Origin: Ectobius pallidus
Lineage: Eukaryota > Arthropoda > Insecta > Blattodea > Ectobiidae
NCBI GenBank assembly: GCA_964059195.1
Contig: CAXKWD010000006.1
Span: forward strand, 63,939,073 to 64,003,072
Direction: 5' to 3'
DNA length: 64,000 bases
Part shown: positions 24,066 through 35,870 of the stretch, piece after piece
How positions within the stretch are numbered: position 1 is the first letter of the stretch
How the letters are laid out: every line of letters starts with the position of its first letter
The notes under the pieces: generated by a model
The model's input: the letters and a program-made list of their open reading frames with translations, nothing else
What the model was told of the DNA's origin: nothing
Database searches by the model: none
Program-made: the position numbers and the translations under genes

Positions 24066-26480
24066 CAAAGATTTCGACAAATGGCTCGTACCATCACTGT
24101 TTATTTTCCACTTCCAAGCCATCTCGAAAATGTTATGAACATTCTTTTCCAATTACATCGGATTATTTTTTAAAAAATATGCTGTTTATTGCTTTATGTT
24201 TGTTTGTTATGGTCATTTAACGATGGTTATGTATGGATTTTCATGTGTATATTGTGACTAGTGCAAATGTTTTTCTAACAGGAGTTCTTTTACATTTCTT
24301 TAGATCTACAGCTACCGTACTTAAAAGCTCATAAATATAATAGACCTTATCCTATTCGAATTCGCGAATTGGGAAGAGTAAGTCAGTGGCTTACAGATTG
24401 TTTCACCCAAGTTACTTATCTTTGATTTTGTAATAAAGCAAGATGTCAGTGTTTAAAAAAGGTGATTTGGTCTTACAACACAAATCTATAGTAACGCTGA
24501 GCATGTTTAATTACATGTTGGCGTTTATACTTTCTTTTTTCTACGATAGCACTAAATTTGCAGTGAATAAATATTTAATCTTTAGGCCTAATCAATAAAG
24601 AGCAGAAAGTAGAGAAGATATAAATTAAGTATTTCATGACCATCTGAACCTGCGATTGTCAATTGCATTCATTTAGGTTGTAAGGTAGTGATTTTTATAA
24701 CTGTCTGAACCTACTATCGCCAACTATTGTCGTTGCATAAAATGATTAACAGTACATTACGAGACATTTTCGTTTGTTTAGGCACATTTGTTTCAAAGGC
24801 TCACCTTAGACATTAACAACAATAGGCCAAATTGCAACTTTAGGCACTACCGTTGAAAAAATTACAAGGTAGATAAAATTAAACTGTATTTTCATGAGGA
24901 ATATGATATAAATATTAAAATGTTGAAATAACTTCTAGTAATAACTTTAAGGATGTTCTGTTTTTACCAACTGAATAAAATCCAACCCCAACATAAGTGT
25001 GCATTTCGACTCGACCATTTCACACTTTGTCCGAAATTTTGTTCTGTATTTTTAAGGGTACGTGTTTGGAACGATAATGGGGGGTGAACGGATAGCTGAA
25101 TTCATGCAGCTTTATAACTTTCTTCAAAATGTGTTTTCGGTCTTCCTATAAATTTTACGCTGTAATAGATATGTGGTAATATTCTCTCTTTTTACCATTA
25201 AACAAAGGTTAGGCTATAAATCCTTGAATCCTTTCAGCAAACATTGTCTCTTACGTTCCAGTTATGAGTTATTAATTTTTTTAAAATTATACGATGTAAG
25301 TCCTTCACAGAAAGTGTTATAATTCCATAATGCCCTACATGTGAAACCGCCAAGGATATTTCGAATATATGCACATTTTAATATTATTACTATGGTAATA
25401 TAATTAACTTGTAAAGAACTAATATAACACACTTAGTGAAATGTAAAATTTGTTGAAATGTTTTCGGAATTATGTCTGTCTATCTATGCGGGCTTATTAT
25501 TGTTGAACGGTGTAATGTATTTAATTATAAATTTGGGTTATGAACTTTTATGAACTCTTATTACATCCTTAGGATTGGATTTTTTCTAAAATATTAAAGG
25601 TAGCTTTTTTACAAGTTTTTGAAAAAATCAAAATAATTAATATGGTAACAATTTAAATTTCCAAACCTCTTTGTCCCATAACATTGCTAAATTTGATTTT
25701 CTAAGCATTTGACTTAGGGGCTAGTTTATTGATTTTCAACTTTTCTTATCTCCTATGAAAACGATAAATGTTTGCACGCTAAAGTTGAATAACAGGTAGA
25801 ATTAATACTTTCATCAAACAATTTCTTTACGAAACTAACAGTGTTAATGACATATTGACGTAATTATGTCTTCAATGAACATCATCAAAACATATCTTAT
25901 GAAAATAACTCTGTACTTTTGGTTATGAGCCCTGGTAAAATAAATATTGTGATATGTATAATGGGTTGCACACAGTAAAACATGAAACATGGCTTTAGTT
26001 TTGGAGTAAGACTAAATAATAATATAGTGAAAAATATCCAAATATAAATTATATGAATGTACATAGGATCAAAAATGGAATAAGACGCATTATTTTAAAA
26101 TAGTTTCCCCTTTTTTTAAATGTATTTTTATAATTAAACACTAACAGTCATGTGTATATATTACTTTTGTTTCGTTATTTTTCGTTATTTTTTTGTGATT
26201 TAGTGTGTGTTTTTTGAGCTCTCTTTTATATTTTGTATTATACATTTTTAAAAATAAAATTAGATTTTTTTTCTGAGTGAATAGCGCCCGAGAACTTTGC
26301 TCTTTGCGCTTTTGCTAACCTGTAAGTATTATTTTAATTTGAATTGTATGTTGTATTTGTTAGCAATGATCTTAATATTTTGGTATTGAACTATAAATTT
26401 AGCAATAAATAATAAAAGTAATCAAAGAGGTTGTCAGCGATTTACATACAAGCCGCCTATGTCTCCGGGATTGTTCCTGG
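24066..26480. other. No gene seen; AT-rich spacer
   Basis: Uniformly AT-rich with short open frames only. No terminal repeats, tRNA-like promoter or protein domain recognised. Confidence 0.5.
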
Positions 26481-26483
26481 TAT

Positions 26484-27567
26484 TTTTACTTCCTCTACCC
26501 ATACCATAGGTACTATAGGTAGAGGAAGTATTGTTTTCGACCCCCAAATTCGAAGTTGAGTTTTTAGCATAAATACACATTTCAAGGCCCCCTGAATCCA
26601 AAAATACTATTTTTGGAAACATGTCTGTGTGTGTGTGTGTCTGTCTGTGTGGATATCTGTGAACAGGCTAGCTCCGAAACGGGAAATTGTATGAAAACAA
26701 AATTTCGTATTTGGGTCAGGTACCTTCTGAAGATGTTAGGCGAACATTGGCGACAAGTTTCTCTTATTTTTAAGGGGACTTTACATAAATAAATTTTCGT
26801 TTTTCGCGATTTTCTTAAACGGCTCTAACGATTTTATTTCAATTTTGCACATCGGCTGCTTATACTATACTGCTTGTGAAACATTTTTTCGAACAAATTC
26901 TCTGAAGGGTAGTTATAAGCCACCCACTGTGAATACACGCTCTTTGCAATACGGAAAAACGTACGAAACCAAAATTTTGTATTTGGGTTAGGTACATTCT
27001 TAGGCTGTGACACGAAGTTTCGCGACAACCTTCTTTTATATTTAAGGGGACTTTATATGAAGAAAATTTGTTTTTTTGCGATTTTCTCAAAAACGGCTCT
27101 CACTATTTCCTTTAAAGTTTGTACATGGAGTTTATACCAAGAGCCAAAACTTTTATTTGAATTTTTTTATTAAAATAATATTCTCTGAAGGGTGATTGTA
27201 AGCTACCCACTGTTGTAGAAACTGTCTTGCCTGGTGAACAACTCAATACGCGGACATTCACGGCCTCTAATTCTGTATAAGTACGTGAAGTGAGAAAGAT
27301 GTATTGTTGGCATGCTTACAGTAAAGAAATGTCTGAGGGGAATATCCGCTAAATTTGGAAATTATTCTGATCGGCGGAAAGTTCAATAAACGTTTGCAGT
27401 CACTTATTTTTTCGTCTTTTTTTGTTTGTCCATAGACTGCGTTTTTAGTCGCAACATTGAAAGGAGGGGCTATAAGGTATTTATAGCATAATTAGCGTAA
27501 AATTGTGTCTTGCGATTTTGTACAAGGATATGTGAATATTGCTAACTTTTATTTGGGCAGAGGAAGT
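26484..27567. repeat. Repeat element with two ~270-bp tandem units
   Basis: Two units begin near 26660 and 26932; the shared TATTTGGGT(C/T)AGGTAC word is at 26710 and 26982, a period of 272. Each contains a TTTAAGGGGACTTTA block, a GCGATTTTCT..AACGGCTCT block and CTCTGAAGGGT near the end. A GT microsatellite (26627-26645) precedes them. Outer words ACTTCCTCTACCC (26488) and GGGCAGAGGAAGT (27555) are inverted, possibly marking element ends. A small hairpin of TACTTCCTCTACC and its complement lies at 26487-26530. Confidence 0.65.
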
Positions 27568-27890
27568 TATGTGACTTTCACATCAGATTTTTTTTTGTTA
27601 GAGTCTGGGTGGATACCACGGCCATAGTACGATCACGAGGATTAAATGTATTGAAATGCCTTAAAAAAACCTCATTAGAAATCAGTGAAGCTATTGTGAG
27701 TTACTTTTGTATTAGGCTATACTGTAATATATTGAACTGGAACATATCCAACACGAGATTCTTCCTCATTCGTTTAATTAATGTACGCCGTTACCCAATA
27801 TTGTGTGTTTGTAAAATAAAAATGATACGAAATAAGCCACATAAAAAATAAATTTAAATCCAGGATCGGAAGCTTTCGTGGCTTTGGTTC

Positions 27891-28432
27891 GTAATTATGG
27901 TTTCATTGGCTGTCAGCCGTGTCAGAATTATAAAACTCTAGCTTTCGGCCGTCCGTAGTTCTGTGGCCTTCATAATAATATTATGATGGAATGGAACCAT
28001 GTGGGCTTATTTATACCAATGATATTAAATTATACTATTTAAAATGCCACACTATTTATACTAATGATTGGTTGATGTGGGAAGTGTCATAGTCATAGCC
28101 AATCAGAGAATGACATACCCCATTAATTAATTCAGCATAGTTGTAGTATTAGTTAAAATATTTTTAGTATTACATTAAATATCTAATATTAGTGTTGCAG
28201 TGTTGTAATATTAGTCTTAGTGTTGTTGTACCCCCATAGTGTTGTATCGCCATTTGTAAAACTGGTGTAACTATTATAAGAGAATGTTGTAATTGGGCTA
28301 TGTGCCTGTTATATTCTCAGCATAATAAATAATTAGTATCAATAGGCTATGGCTTCATAACCCGATGAAGACCACAGAGCTAAGGATGGCCGAAAGCTCG
28401 AGTTATATAATTTTGTTACTTGAAGCCATAAT
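27891..28432. mobile_element. Inverted-repeat element with GCTTTCGGCC arms
   Basis: The left arm (27891-27973) and right arm (28363-28432) are imperfect inverted copies, both holding AGCTTTCGGCC..CC, a CTGTGG(C/T)CTTCAT end and AATTATGG at the outside. The 390-bp interior is AT-rich and noncoding. On the plus strand the right arm is bracketed by ATGGCTTCA (28350) and TGAAGCCAT (28421), and between them lie CCGATGA and CGAAA. That arrangement is reminiscent of a hammerhead ribozyme, but the core is not canonical. Family not recognised. Confidence 0.6.
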
Positions 28433-30115
28433 TTTCTTTTGCAAAATTTACTCTTTATTTGTGTATCGTTATATACTGGTTGTATTAGGGACACAGTGCA
28501 GCATGGTATTCAAAACCGAAACATGGTTATAAGAAATATTATTACATTGTGCTTTGAAAGGCTTGTGTAAAAAGAAAATATGAAGTATCCATACCGTCTA
28601 ACGTTGTAAGCTGTAGATGAATTATCACAAGGTATTGACATTTTAGACTAGAAATACGGTTACCTGCATCTAAAGACTCTAAACTCTTATCAAAGATTTT
28701 TTTCTTCTAAACCTTTCTTTTAGCGTCATCCGTGGCATGTAGACATCATAGTATATCTATATGTGACCTAGGCACATGCCTATTCGAAATCTTCCTTCAC
28801 ATGAAGTTAATTTTTTATCTCCAAGTTTCTTAAACTATCTTTTGCTTAGGTATAAAACTCGTGGGGCCCACTCACCGATTGAAAAGCAGAAATAAAATAT
28901 GCTCTCAAGCAGTGAAACTCATATCACTATCATTTCCTTTTACGAATTTCTAACTTTGATAAAGTGAGTGCAGCATTCTTGCTTCCTCACTTCCATCTAT
29001 TAGCTTCCCCCCTTGTAACTCTCGTATATACGTGAAAACTCTCTATAAACTTTATTTGGCTTGAAAGCGATGACCAAGTTCGGTGCCTTACAATCGCTAT
29101 CCCAAGCATTCCTCTTCAGCGATTGCCTTTTCACCACTACTTCTTCGCCCGCGACTTGCTTGCATTCAAAGAAAAGTTTTGGGCGAACGGCTTCTGCACA
29201 TTTCCTCCCTTCATATACACACCCTTAACTTTTTTCTCTCTATTGTCGTCTGTTTCCCTCTTCTCCTATTTTCCTTTTCACTTTACCAGAACTTCCTCTT
29301 GGCAATTTTTGTACTTTTTGTATCAGTATTTTCTGATCTCCGATTGATAGCAGTATACGTGCATCTGTGTTGCAGCATCACTTCAGTAGAAAGGAAGTAC
29401 ATTACTGTCACAGACTCCTGTTCGATACTTATATCAGTACTAATGTGTTGTTATTGGAGATAACATTGAAAGAAAATGTAGAATACTGTTTCACAACGTG
29501 AGATTAGACGGACATTTTCATGTCTGGCGTAGGGGTTTTTAATGGAAACTATGTTCTATAAAAGTAGGGAGCTTCCGAAATTCAGGAATAATAAATTATT
29601 CTATTGACATACTCTGTATCATCTATAGTTTTAGCGACACCATTTTAAATATGTAGCTGTTTCCTGCACTGATCTGATATTTTTGTGAGTTTTTCTCTGA
29701 CTCAGGTCTATGTAGGTATTACACATCCATGAAGTTCATAAAAACATTAATATTAATTTGTTTTAGTTCAAATTCAACGAATGAGCACAGTCGTAAGATT
29801 CCTTTATGATTATATATTTTAATCCTGATCAATTCATTTCGCTTATACAGCTATCATCAGAAATTATTCACCTGGACTGAAACTTGCTTTGATGTCCATA
29901 ATTTGGATTGAAGGCTTCGATGGATTATTAAGTAATTATAAAGATCCATTTAAACGTCGTGGTGAGAAATACTGTCAACCATCTTCATTGACGATCATTA
30001 TACGCTCTAATCACCATACCCTAGATTTTAATAAAATACTGTTCTCTGTCTAGTATTTCATTATCAAATGACTGTCCGGAGCAGAACTGTGAATATTTCA
30101 ATATAGTTTATGGTC
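28433..30115. other. No gene seen; AT-rich spacer
   Basis: Includes a pyrimidine-rich block at 29100-29330 that produces overlapping hydrophobic frames. No domain or element end recognised. Confidence 0.5.
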
Positions 30116-30119
30116 CACT

Positions 30120-30300
30120 CAATAAAGGTAAAAAATCACTGATTAGGAGAAAAAATCGTGTAGTTATGAAATTTAGCAGAGTTGTCGGGGGAATTGTCCT
30201 GAATAACATATCAAAAGTACCCCTTGGTGGGGGTAAGCGGGGGGATAGTGGGACCCGTAGAAGATTCCTTTTATTGTTTTTTCGCTTCTATTTAAACAAC
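30120..30300 (+). repeat. Diverged copy of the 31.6/35.8 kb repeat family
   Basis: The order GGAGAAAAAATCGTGTAG, GAAATTTAGCAGAG, TGTCCTGAATAACAT and GGTGGGGGTAAGCG parallels the block at 31690-31753 plus 34159-34200 and, inverted, 35700-35830. Similarity is patchy, so this is an older copy. Confidence 0.5.
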
Positions 30301-30610
30301 GGTGCAACGTAGAGGAAAAGTTACTGTATTCAAAATTTAGGCTGACTTCCATTCGTAGCCGCTTGTTTGATATTAGCCAATAACGTTTTCGCAGTATTTC
30401 GGATATAGACCAATCACGATCGTTTATCTTAAAAATGCTTGCTGTTAATATGAGAATGATATTTTAGCTGATGAAACGTCTGCTCGTAACTGAACACGTT
30501 ACGTCACATGCTGCCAGCGATCACAATAAAAACACATTATTTGATAAAACATAACTTGTTTGTAAATTAATAATATAAATGCACATTCATTAAAAACAGT
30601 TTTAATTCTG

Positions 30611-30830
30611 TGCAAGCCAGTTCGTGTGTTTTATTATGTTCTGCTGTTAGCTTACCTGAATTACGTTGGTAGCATTGGTTACAACATGGTAACTCGAATC
30701 GATTCATGGATGGTTGATTCATAGTATGCCGTGATCTCGCAGCTGTTAATTTTGTTTTTATATAACAAAGTAATAAAGTAATTGTTATTGTATAATCCCT
30801 TGCAGTTTTATTCATGGAATAGTCTAGTTT
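30611..30830 (-). repeat. Second copy of the LINE 5'-segment repeat
   Basis: Starts TGCAAGCCAGTTCGTG and shares GTAGCATT(C/G)GTTACAA, AACTCGAAT(T/C)GATT and TATGCCGTGATCTC with 4119-4365. It runs directly into the tandem duplication at 30756. No coding sequence of the LINE is adjacent. Confidence 0.65.
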
Positions 30831-31518
30831 ACCTGTGAAAAAATTTCCTACAAGTTTGATTCTGTACTTTTTTTTCTATTTCCAATAGATTTCGAGATAT
30901 CTGCCAGCGAAAATAGCAAATTTTTTAGATAAACGCTTTTGCCTCATGCTTTTCGACACCTTTTGCCTTTCAGCGCTTCAGCCCAAAGTACAGCAATGCC
31001 CTCTTAAAAGAAGTTGTAGGGCAATATATTTCATTTAAAATGAGCAGTAATTTGTAATTTTGTCTTCAAATGTACAAAAGCCATAGCAACATTAAGTTTC
31101 GAACAAATTTTGTGATTTCGAAAGAAACCCGTTCATTTTTATATAACAAAGTAATAAAGTAATTGTTATTGTATAATCCCTTGCAGTTTTATACATGGAA
31201 TAGTCTTAATAAATCCAACTCTAGTTTACCTGTGAAAAAATTTCCTACAAGTTTGATTCTGTACTTTTTTTTCTATTTCCAATAGATTTCGAGATATCTG
31301 CCAGCGAAAATAGCAAATTTTTTAGATAAACGCTTTTGCCTCATGCTTTTCGACACCTTTTGCCTTTCAGCGCTTCAGCCCAAAGTACAGCAATGCCCTC
31401 TTAAAAGAAGTTGTAGGGCAATATATTTCATTTAAAATGAGCAGTAATTTGTAATTTTGTCTTCAAATGTACAAAAGTTTCGGACAAATTTTGAGATTTC
31501 GAAAGAAACCCGTTCATT
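30756..31518. repeat. Tandem duplication, two ~381-bp units
   Basis: Unit 1 (30756-31136) and unit 2 (31137-31518) are nearly identical, both running from TATAACAAAGTAATAAAGTA to GAAAGAAACCCGTTCATT. Unit 2 keeps about 15 bases (TTAATAAATCCAACT) that unit 1 lacks, while unit 1 has about 17 bases (AGCCATAGCAACATTAA) that unit 2 lacks. The high identity suggests a recent duplication of the end of the 5'-segment repeat plus flank. Confidence 0.9.
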
Positions 31519-31753
31519 GCACTATCTTTTTATTTAGGGGTTATATCTTTATGTATAAGCTGCCTATTGTATATTTACATACGGAGAAATATTACACAGC
31601 CATTAAAGTTGAATTTATTAAAAATCCGATCACTGTACAAGCACAGTGCATGTAATGGGAAATACAATCCAGGCAACAAAAGAATAATATGGGGGGAAAA
31701 TATCATGTAGATTGAAATTTGACAGAGACGTGCGGGAAAGTGTCCTAAACAAC

Positions 31754-34150
31754 TAGTGATGAGCAAATTGGTCTTGGTCTTGGTATTGCACTCTCAGTCT
31801 TGGTCTTGGTCTTGCATAGGTTACCCTTGTCTTGGTCTTGCATCAGTGGTCTCGGTCTTGCATCAGTGGTCTCGGTCTTGGTCTCGGTCTTGCATACTCG
31901 GTCTTGGTCTTGTTGCAAGAGTCTTGCAGTTTTCTTTTATGCATCTTACTGTGATCGATGGCGTTTACATTATTTAAAGTTACGCCGATTACATGAGTGT
32001 TATTGCTTGCGAAAGTAACGAAAGCTAATTGCTTTTAGTTACTTTGACCATATAGACAGTAATGTGATGTCACGCTGTTTGCCGAAACGTCCATGGTGAT
32101 ATAAGCTAGAACAGTAAACTTTGAGGGTAAATTTAAATATTCTCTGTTAACCTATTGCAGAACTTTAAACCCAAAATCCACGATATGCTATACACTATTT
32201 GAGAGTGTAAAATTATGAATATTATACTGTAAAGTTTCAAATTGAACGGCTGCGGAGACAAGAATTAATATCAACAATATATGTATGAAATGTTTAAAAG
32301 ATTTCCGCATAGGAGAGAGGTTCTATCTGATCTGTTTAAAACTGTATAATATAGTAACAAAACATAACGGCATTGAAGCAGATGCTTTAGAAATTGTGCA
32401 ATCTATAGCATATCACACAATGTCCATTCGAAACCCAAACCCGTAGGCTGCAATAAATAACATTTCTTTCCATATCCCTTGTTCTAATTTATAACACACT
32501 GAGAACAGATCATTTCTGCACTTTAAAGATTTCCGCTACCCCCCATAAATTACTTTCTACTTGCTTTCAAGTTTCGGGCCTTCAACTAATTGGGTCATAA
32601 ATAACCATAACTATTCTTCATGCAAGAAAATATTTCTAGACCAGGCATTTTCTACTTTTAGTATCTTTTCTCATTCGATATGCATACTTAATATGAATCA
32701 GCAGCAAGAACCTAAACACCGCCACCGTTATGTGTCAATAACAAAATTGTAGTTGTAAAAAAAGGTTTTCAGTGGATGTCCTACCTGCCATCAACAAAAT
32801 GTAGGCCTGTATAGCTACAGTACAATCAGATACGTAACTGTAAAGTAATAACTAGCAAATACCCGTCAAATAAGTTCCTGTTTTAATTAATCTACGGTTT
32901 GTATTTTATTGAATAATTATGAAGAATACCGGGCGTAGAATCTGAATTTTTGAGACTTCACTTTATTTTGAAATTTTCTGCAAGAATAATGGAATGAGCT
33001 GAATAGCTATGTTATATTTTGTTCAAGTAGACAGGAAAGGTTCTATATGAGAGAGTAGGCTATGAATATTGATAGGTGTAGAAAAGGATTTCATCGTTAA
33101 TAAAATAGGGCACTGAGCGTGTTAATAGGCGTTTTAAGTTACGGGGGCTATGTGTTTAAAGTTTCAAATCCTCAGTCATAGGCCGCCCCATGGCTGAGTG
33201 GTTAGACCGCTCGCCCTCCACCGTTGGGACACGTATCGGATCTCGATGGATCCATGTGGAATTTGTGGTGGACAAAGTGGGGTCGGGGCAGGCTTTCTTG
33301 GGGTGCTCCGGTTTCCCCTGCCATATATCATTCCATCGTTGCTCCATTCATCATAGTATGACCATTTGGATGTAATAATGAATTATTATAAATCCTCAGT
33401 CATAGCTTTCTTTTAACCCAGTGAGAGGTTAGAGAAACTAGTTTTTAAATAACTGTATGGCAGAATTTATTTATATTGTATGCAAAATGAAATTTCATAT
33501 ATGGCTTAGGGCCTTTGTTACATCTGTTTGTCTTTCGTACCATAATATTAGAGAACTATTGCAATTAAACATTTTAAAAGTGAATATGGAGTGTTTATCG
33601 TGAATTTAACTCCCACCAATTGAAGGAACTAGCTGTATGGAATACCATTCAGGGAAATCCGTCAGATTAATTGCAAGTTCTCATTGCAGTAATTTGTTTG
33701 AAAGTAGTGGTGAGAGAGGTTGTATACGGATTTTACATGTATTACTTGAATAGTGCGCTCGTTTTTGGATATGGACAGCGTCACACACCGGGTCTGCTCT
33801 CATTGTTTACCGCACGATGAGGCATCCTTTACATTATAGCCCTACCAGCCGTGGGACTATCCCGGCAAGCGACTCTGCGGCGCCTTTGAGTAGCGGTCGC
33901 TGGCTCGCTGCGTACACAACGGGGCTTTATAAAACTATTTCAAATAGCAAGACTGCAAAGTCTTGCAGTTAGGTCTTGTTCTTGCCGGAGTCTTGCAGGG
34001 TTGGTCGTGCTATTGGTCTCGGTCTTGCATGGTCGGTCTTGGTCGTGGTCTTGCTAACGCTGATGCGGTCTTGGTCTTGGTCTCGGTCTTGCATTTTCTG
34101 CAAGACCAAGACCAAGACTAAAAGACCAAGACTGGTCTCGCTCATCACTA
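31754..34150. mobile_element. Non-autonomous hAT element, 8-bp target duplication
   Basis: Starts TAGTGATGAGC and ends GCTCATCACTA, flanked by identical octamers TAAACAAC (31746-31753 and 34151-34158). Subterminal zones at 31770-31925 and 33955-34140 consist of many GGTCTTG/GGTCTCG units, which likely act as clustered transposase-binding sites. No hAT transposase motif is visible in the 2.4-kb interior, so it is non-autonomous. A SINE sits inside at 33182-33389. Confidence 0.9.
33182..33389 (+). mobile_element. tRNA-derived SINE with 16-bp target duplication
   Basis: The 16-base word AAATCCTCAGTCATAG is found intact on both sides (33166-33181 and 33390-33405), marking LINE-mediated insertion. 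The head resembles a tRNA with TGGCTGAGTGGTTAGACCG (A box) and a decayed B box near 33235. The body has GGGGTGCTCCGGTTTCCCC. The 3' end, AATAATGAATTATTAT, is short and AT-rich. It is the best-preserved member of the family also seen at 14190-14394. Confidence 0.92.
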
Positions 34151-34518
34151 TAAACAACACTTAAAGCCTCCATGGATGGGGTTTGAGCGGAGGCTGGGGG
34201 CACATTTAAATATCCTTTTCCTCAGTTTTCTCTAAATAGCCTACCTAAAATACTGTAGGTTCCACCAAAAACAGTTTTTTCATAAAATTATGCTTCATAA
34301 AATTTCTTTCAAAATTGATCTGAATCATATTTCTGTTGGATTTATAGCTCAGGTAGTAGAAGGAGAGGAAGTATGATAGTCCTGGAAATCCTTTTTATAC
34401 AGACCTAGTATATTATTTTTTTTAACAAAAAGGGGCAGATGGTAATTAAAATGGCGCGATGCCAAGCAAATTAGTTCTTAGAAAATTATGCTTATTAAGG
34501 GTTAACATTAGACATTAT

Positions 34519-34521
<3 letters not shown>

Positions 34522-34562
<41 letters not shown>
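34522..34562. repeat. (ATT)n microsatellite
   Basis: ATT repeat inside the repeat-family copy; the inverted copy has the complementary tract at 35345-35393. A third ATT tract lies at 34671-34706. Confidence 0.95.
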
Positions 34563-34564
<2 letters not shown>

Positions 34565-34625
34565 ATTACTTTTATTGTTGTTGCTTTTGTTTTTGTTGTT
34601 GCATTTATTGTTGTAAAGCTAAGTT

Positions 34626-35317
34626 TTTTTGGATGGAGACCTGGAACATTATTATATAAGTTTATCTGATTTATTATTATTATTATTATTATCATTATTA
34701 TTATTTTAATGCTTAAAAATCACATGTATGAGTGCACGTTATAAGAAACATGAACTCTTCAGCTGTGTAAAATGTTATTTGGAAAAATGGTAAAGAGTTA
34801 GATATATTTAGAAATTCTAAGACCTAGTAGGCCTACTTTTTACTTTAAATAAATACTGTATTTAGTTGTCTATTTGTTTGTTTTTATTAAAACTAATTCC
34901 TTCTATTGGAACCCTAGTACATCGTATAAGTTAGAATTGTATTTTTCTATCTACCGAACACTCAGTATGTATACACACATATAACATTGATGAAAGAATA
35001 CCTAAATGACTTCTTTTGCTTGGATTTCATCAATTATAAACTCTTTCTTTTTGTAATGATATACTGTTGGTGCGTGTACTATCACAGGTTCCGCAAACGG
35101 ATGAGCATTTAATGCCCTCTTTTTGGCATCCATAATATCATCCACCACAACGAGTTGCACAGCGACAAAATATGGTGTGCAGAATTGTCTCAGGAGCCAC
35201 ATAGACAAGGAAACATTTATTTATTATAGTAGTAGGCAGGCCTAATGTGTCTTAAAATTTCGAAATTCTTTGCCATTTTTCAAACGCCGGTAATTTTTTT
35301 TTACGAAACATATAACA
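34626..35317. other. Spacer between inverted repeat copies; one unrecognised frame
   Basis: About 690 bases between the two inverted repeat copies. A 68-codon minus-strand frame (35002-35208) includes VVVDDIMDAKKRALN and HAPTVYHYKKKEF. It has a more protein-like composition than its neighbours, but I recognise no family and would not call it a gene. Confidence 0.3.
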
Positions 35318-35344
35318 GCTAAACTTTGCAACGACAACAGCGAC

Positions 35345-35395
<51 letters not shown>

Positions 35396-35870
35396 TTTAA
35401 TAATAATGAGTTTTATGTGTAATGTTAATCTTTAGTAAGTATATATTCCTAAGAACTAGTTTGCTTAGCATCGTGTCATTTTAGTGAATATCTGTTCCCT
35501 TTTTCGTAAAAAAAATAATATACCAGGTCTGTATAAAAAAATAATTTCCAGATCTATGTCATACTTTATCTCCATGTATTTCCTGAACCATTAATCCTAC
35601 AGATAATTTTTTAGGAAATATTATGTAGTTTAATTTTGTGCATAAACTGTTTTTGCTAATACCTGTAGTAGCCTATTTTAGGTATTTAGAGGAAACTGAC
35701 AAAAATTACATTTAAACGTACCCCCACCCGCGCTCACTTCCATGGGGACTTATAGTATATTGTTTAGGATACTTTCCTCCACATCTCTTACAAATTTAAA
35801 AACTACATTATATTTTCCCCTCATTTTTGTTGACTGGAATGGGATGCACTCAGCCTCGTAACACCAACGG
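35318..35870 (-). repeat. Inverted copy of the 31645-34625 repeat
   Basis: Read in reverse, this stretch follows the same order as 31645-31753 plus 34159-34625, including GAGGGGAAAATATAATGTAG, TATCCTAAACAAT, TTTGTCAGTTTCCTCTAAAT, CAGACCTGGTATATTATT and the ATT microsatellite (35345-35393). It has no hAT insertion and so shows the empty site near 35760. Confidence 0.75.
35345..35393. repeat. (AAT)n microsatellite
   Basis: About 49 bases of AAT repeat within the inverted repeat copy. Confidence 0.95.

Larger units (their letters stand above)
31645..34625 (+). repeat. Unclassified repeat, split by a hAT element
   Basis: The two outer pieces, 31645-31753 and 34159-34625, join seamlessly when the hAT insertion is ignored and match the inverted copy at 35318-35870 along their length. 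Shared words include GGGGAAAATAT, TCCTAAACAA, CAGACCT(A/G)GTATATTATT and AGCAAA(T/C)TAGTTCTTAG. Both copies carry an (ATT)n tract at the same internal position (34522-34562 here). No coding sequence was recognised. Confidence 0.75.

Noticed and set aside
29083..29463. 126-codon frame rich in Leu, Phe and Ser
   Set aside because: Same cause: TTC/CTT-rich DNA. Two overlapping frames read similarly, which is typical of composition and not of coding.
33182..33255. Possible tRNA gene at the SINE head
   Set aside because: The B box is decayed, and the unit is bounded by a 16-bp target duplication that includes the non-tRNA body, so it is a SINE.
33969..34164. Frames on both strands with RDQDQD or SWSW-type repeats
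   Set aside because: They are translations of the GGTCTTG subterminal array of the hAT element.
35002..35208. 68-codon minus-strand frame with protein-like composition
   Set aside because: No family recognised, no supporting context and a short length. It is recorded only in the spacer description.
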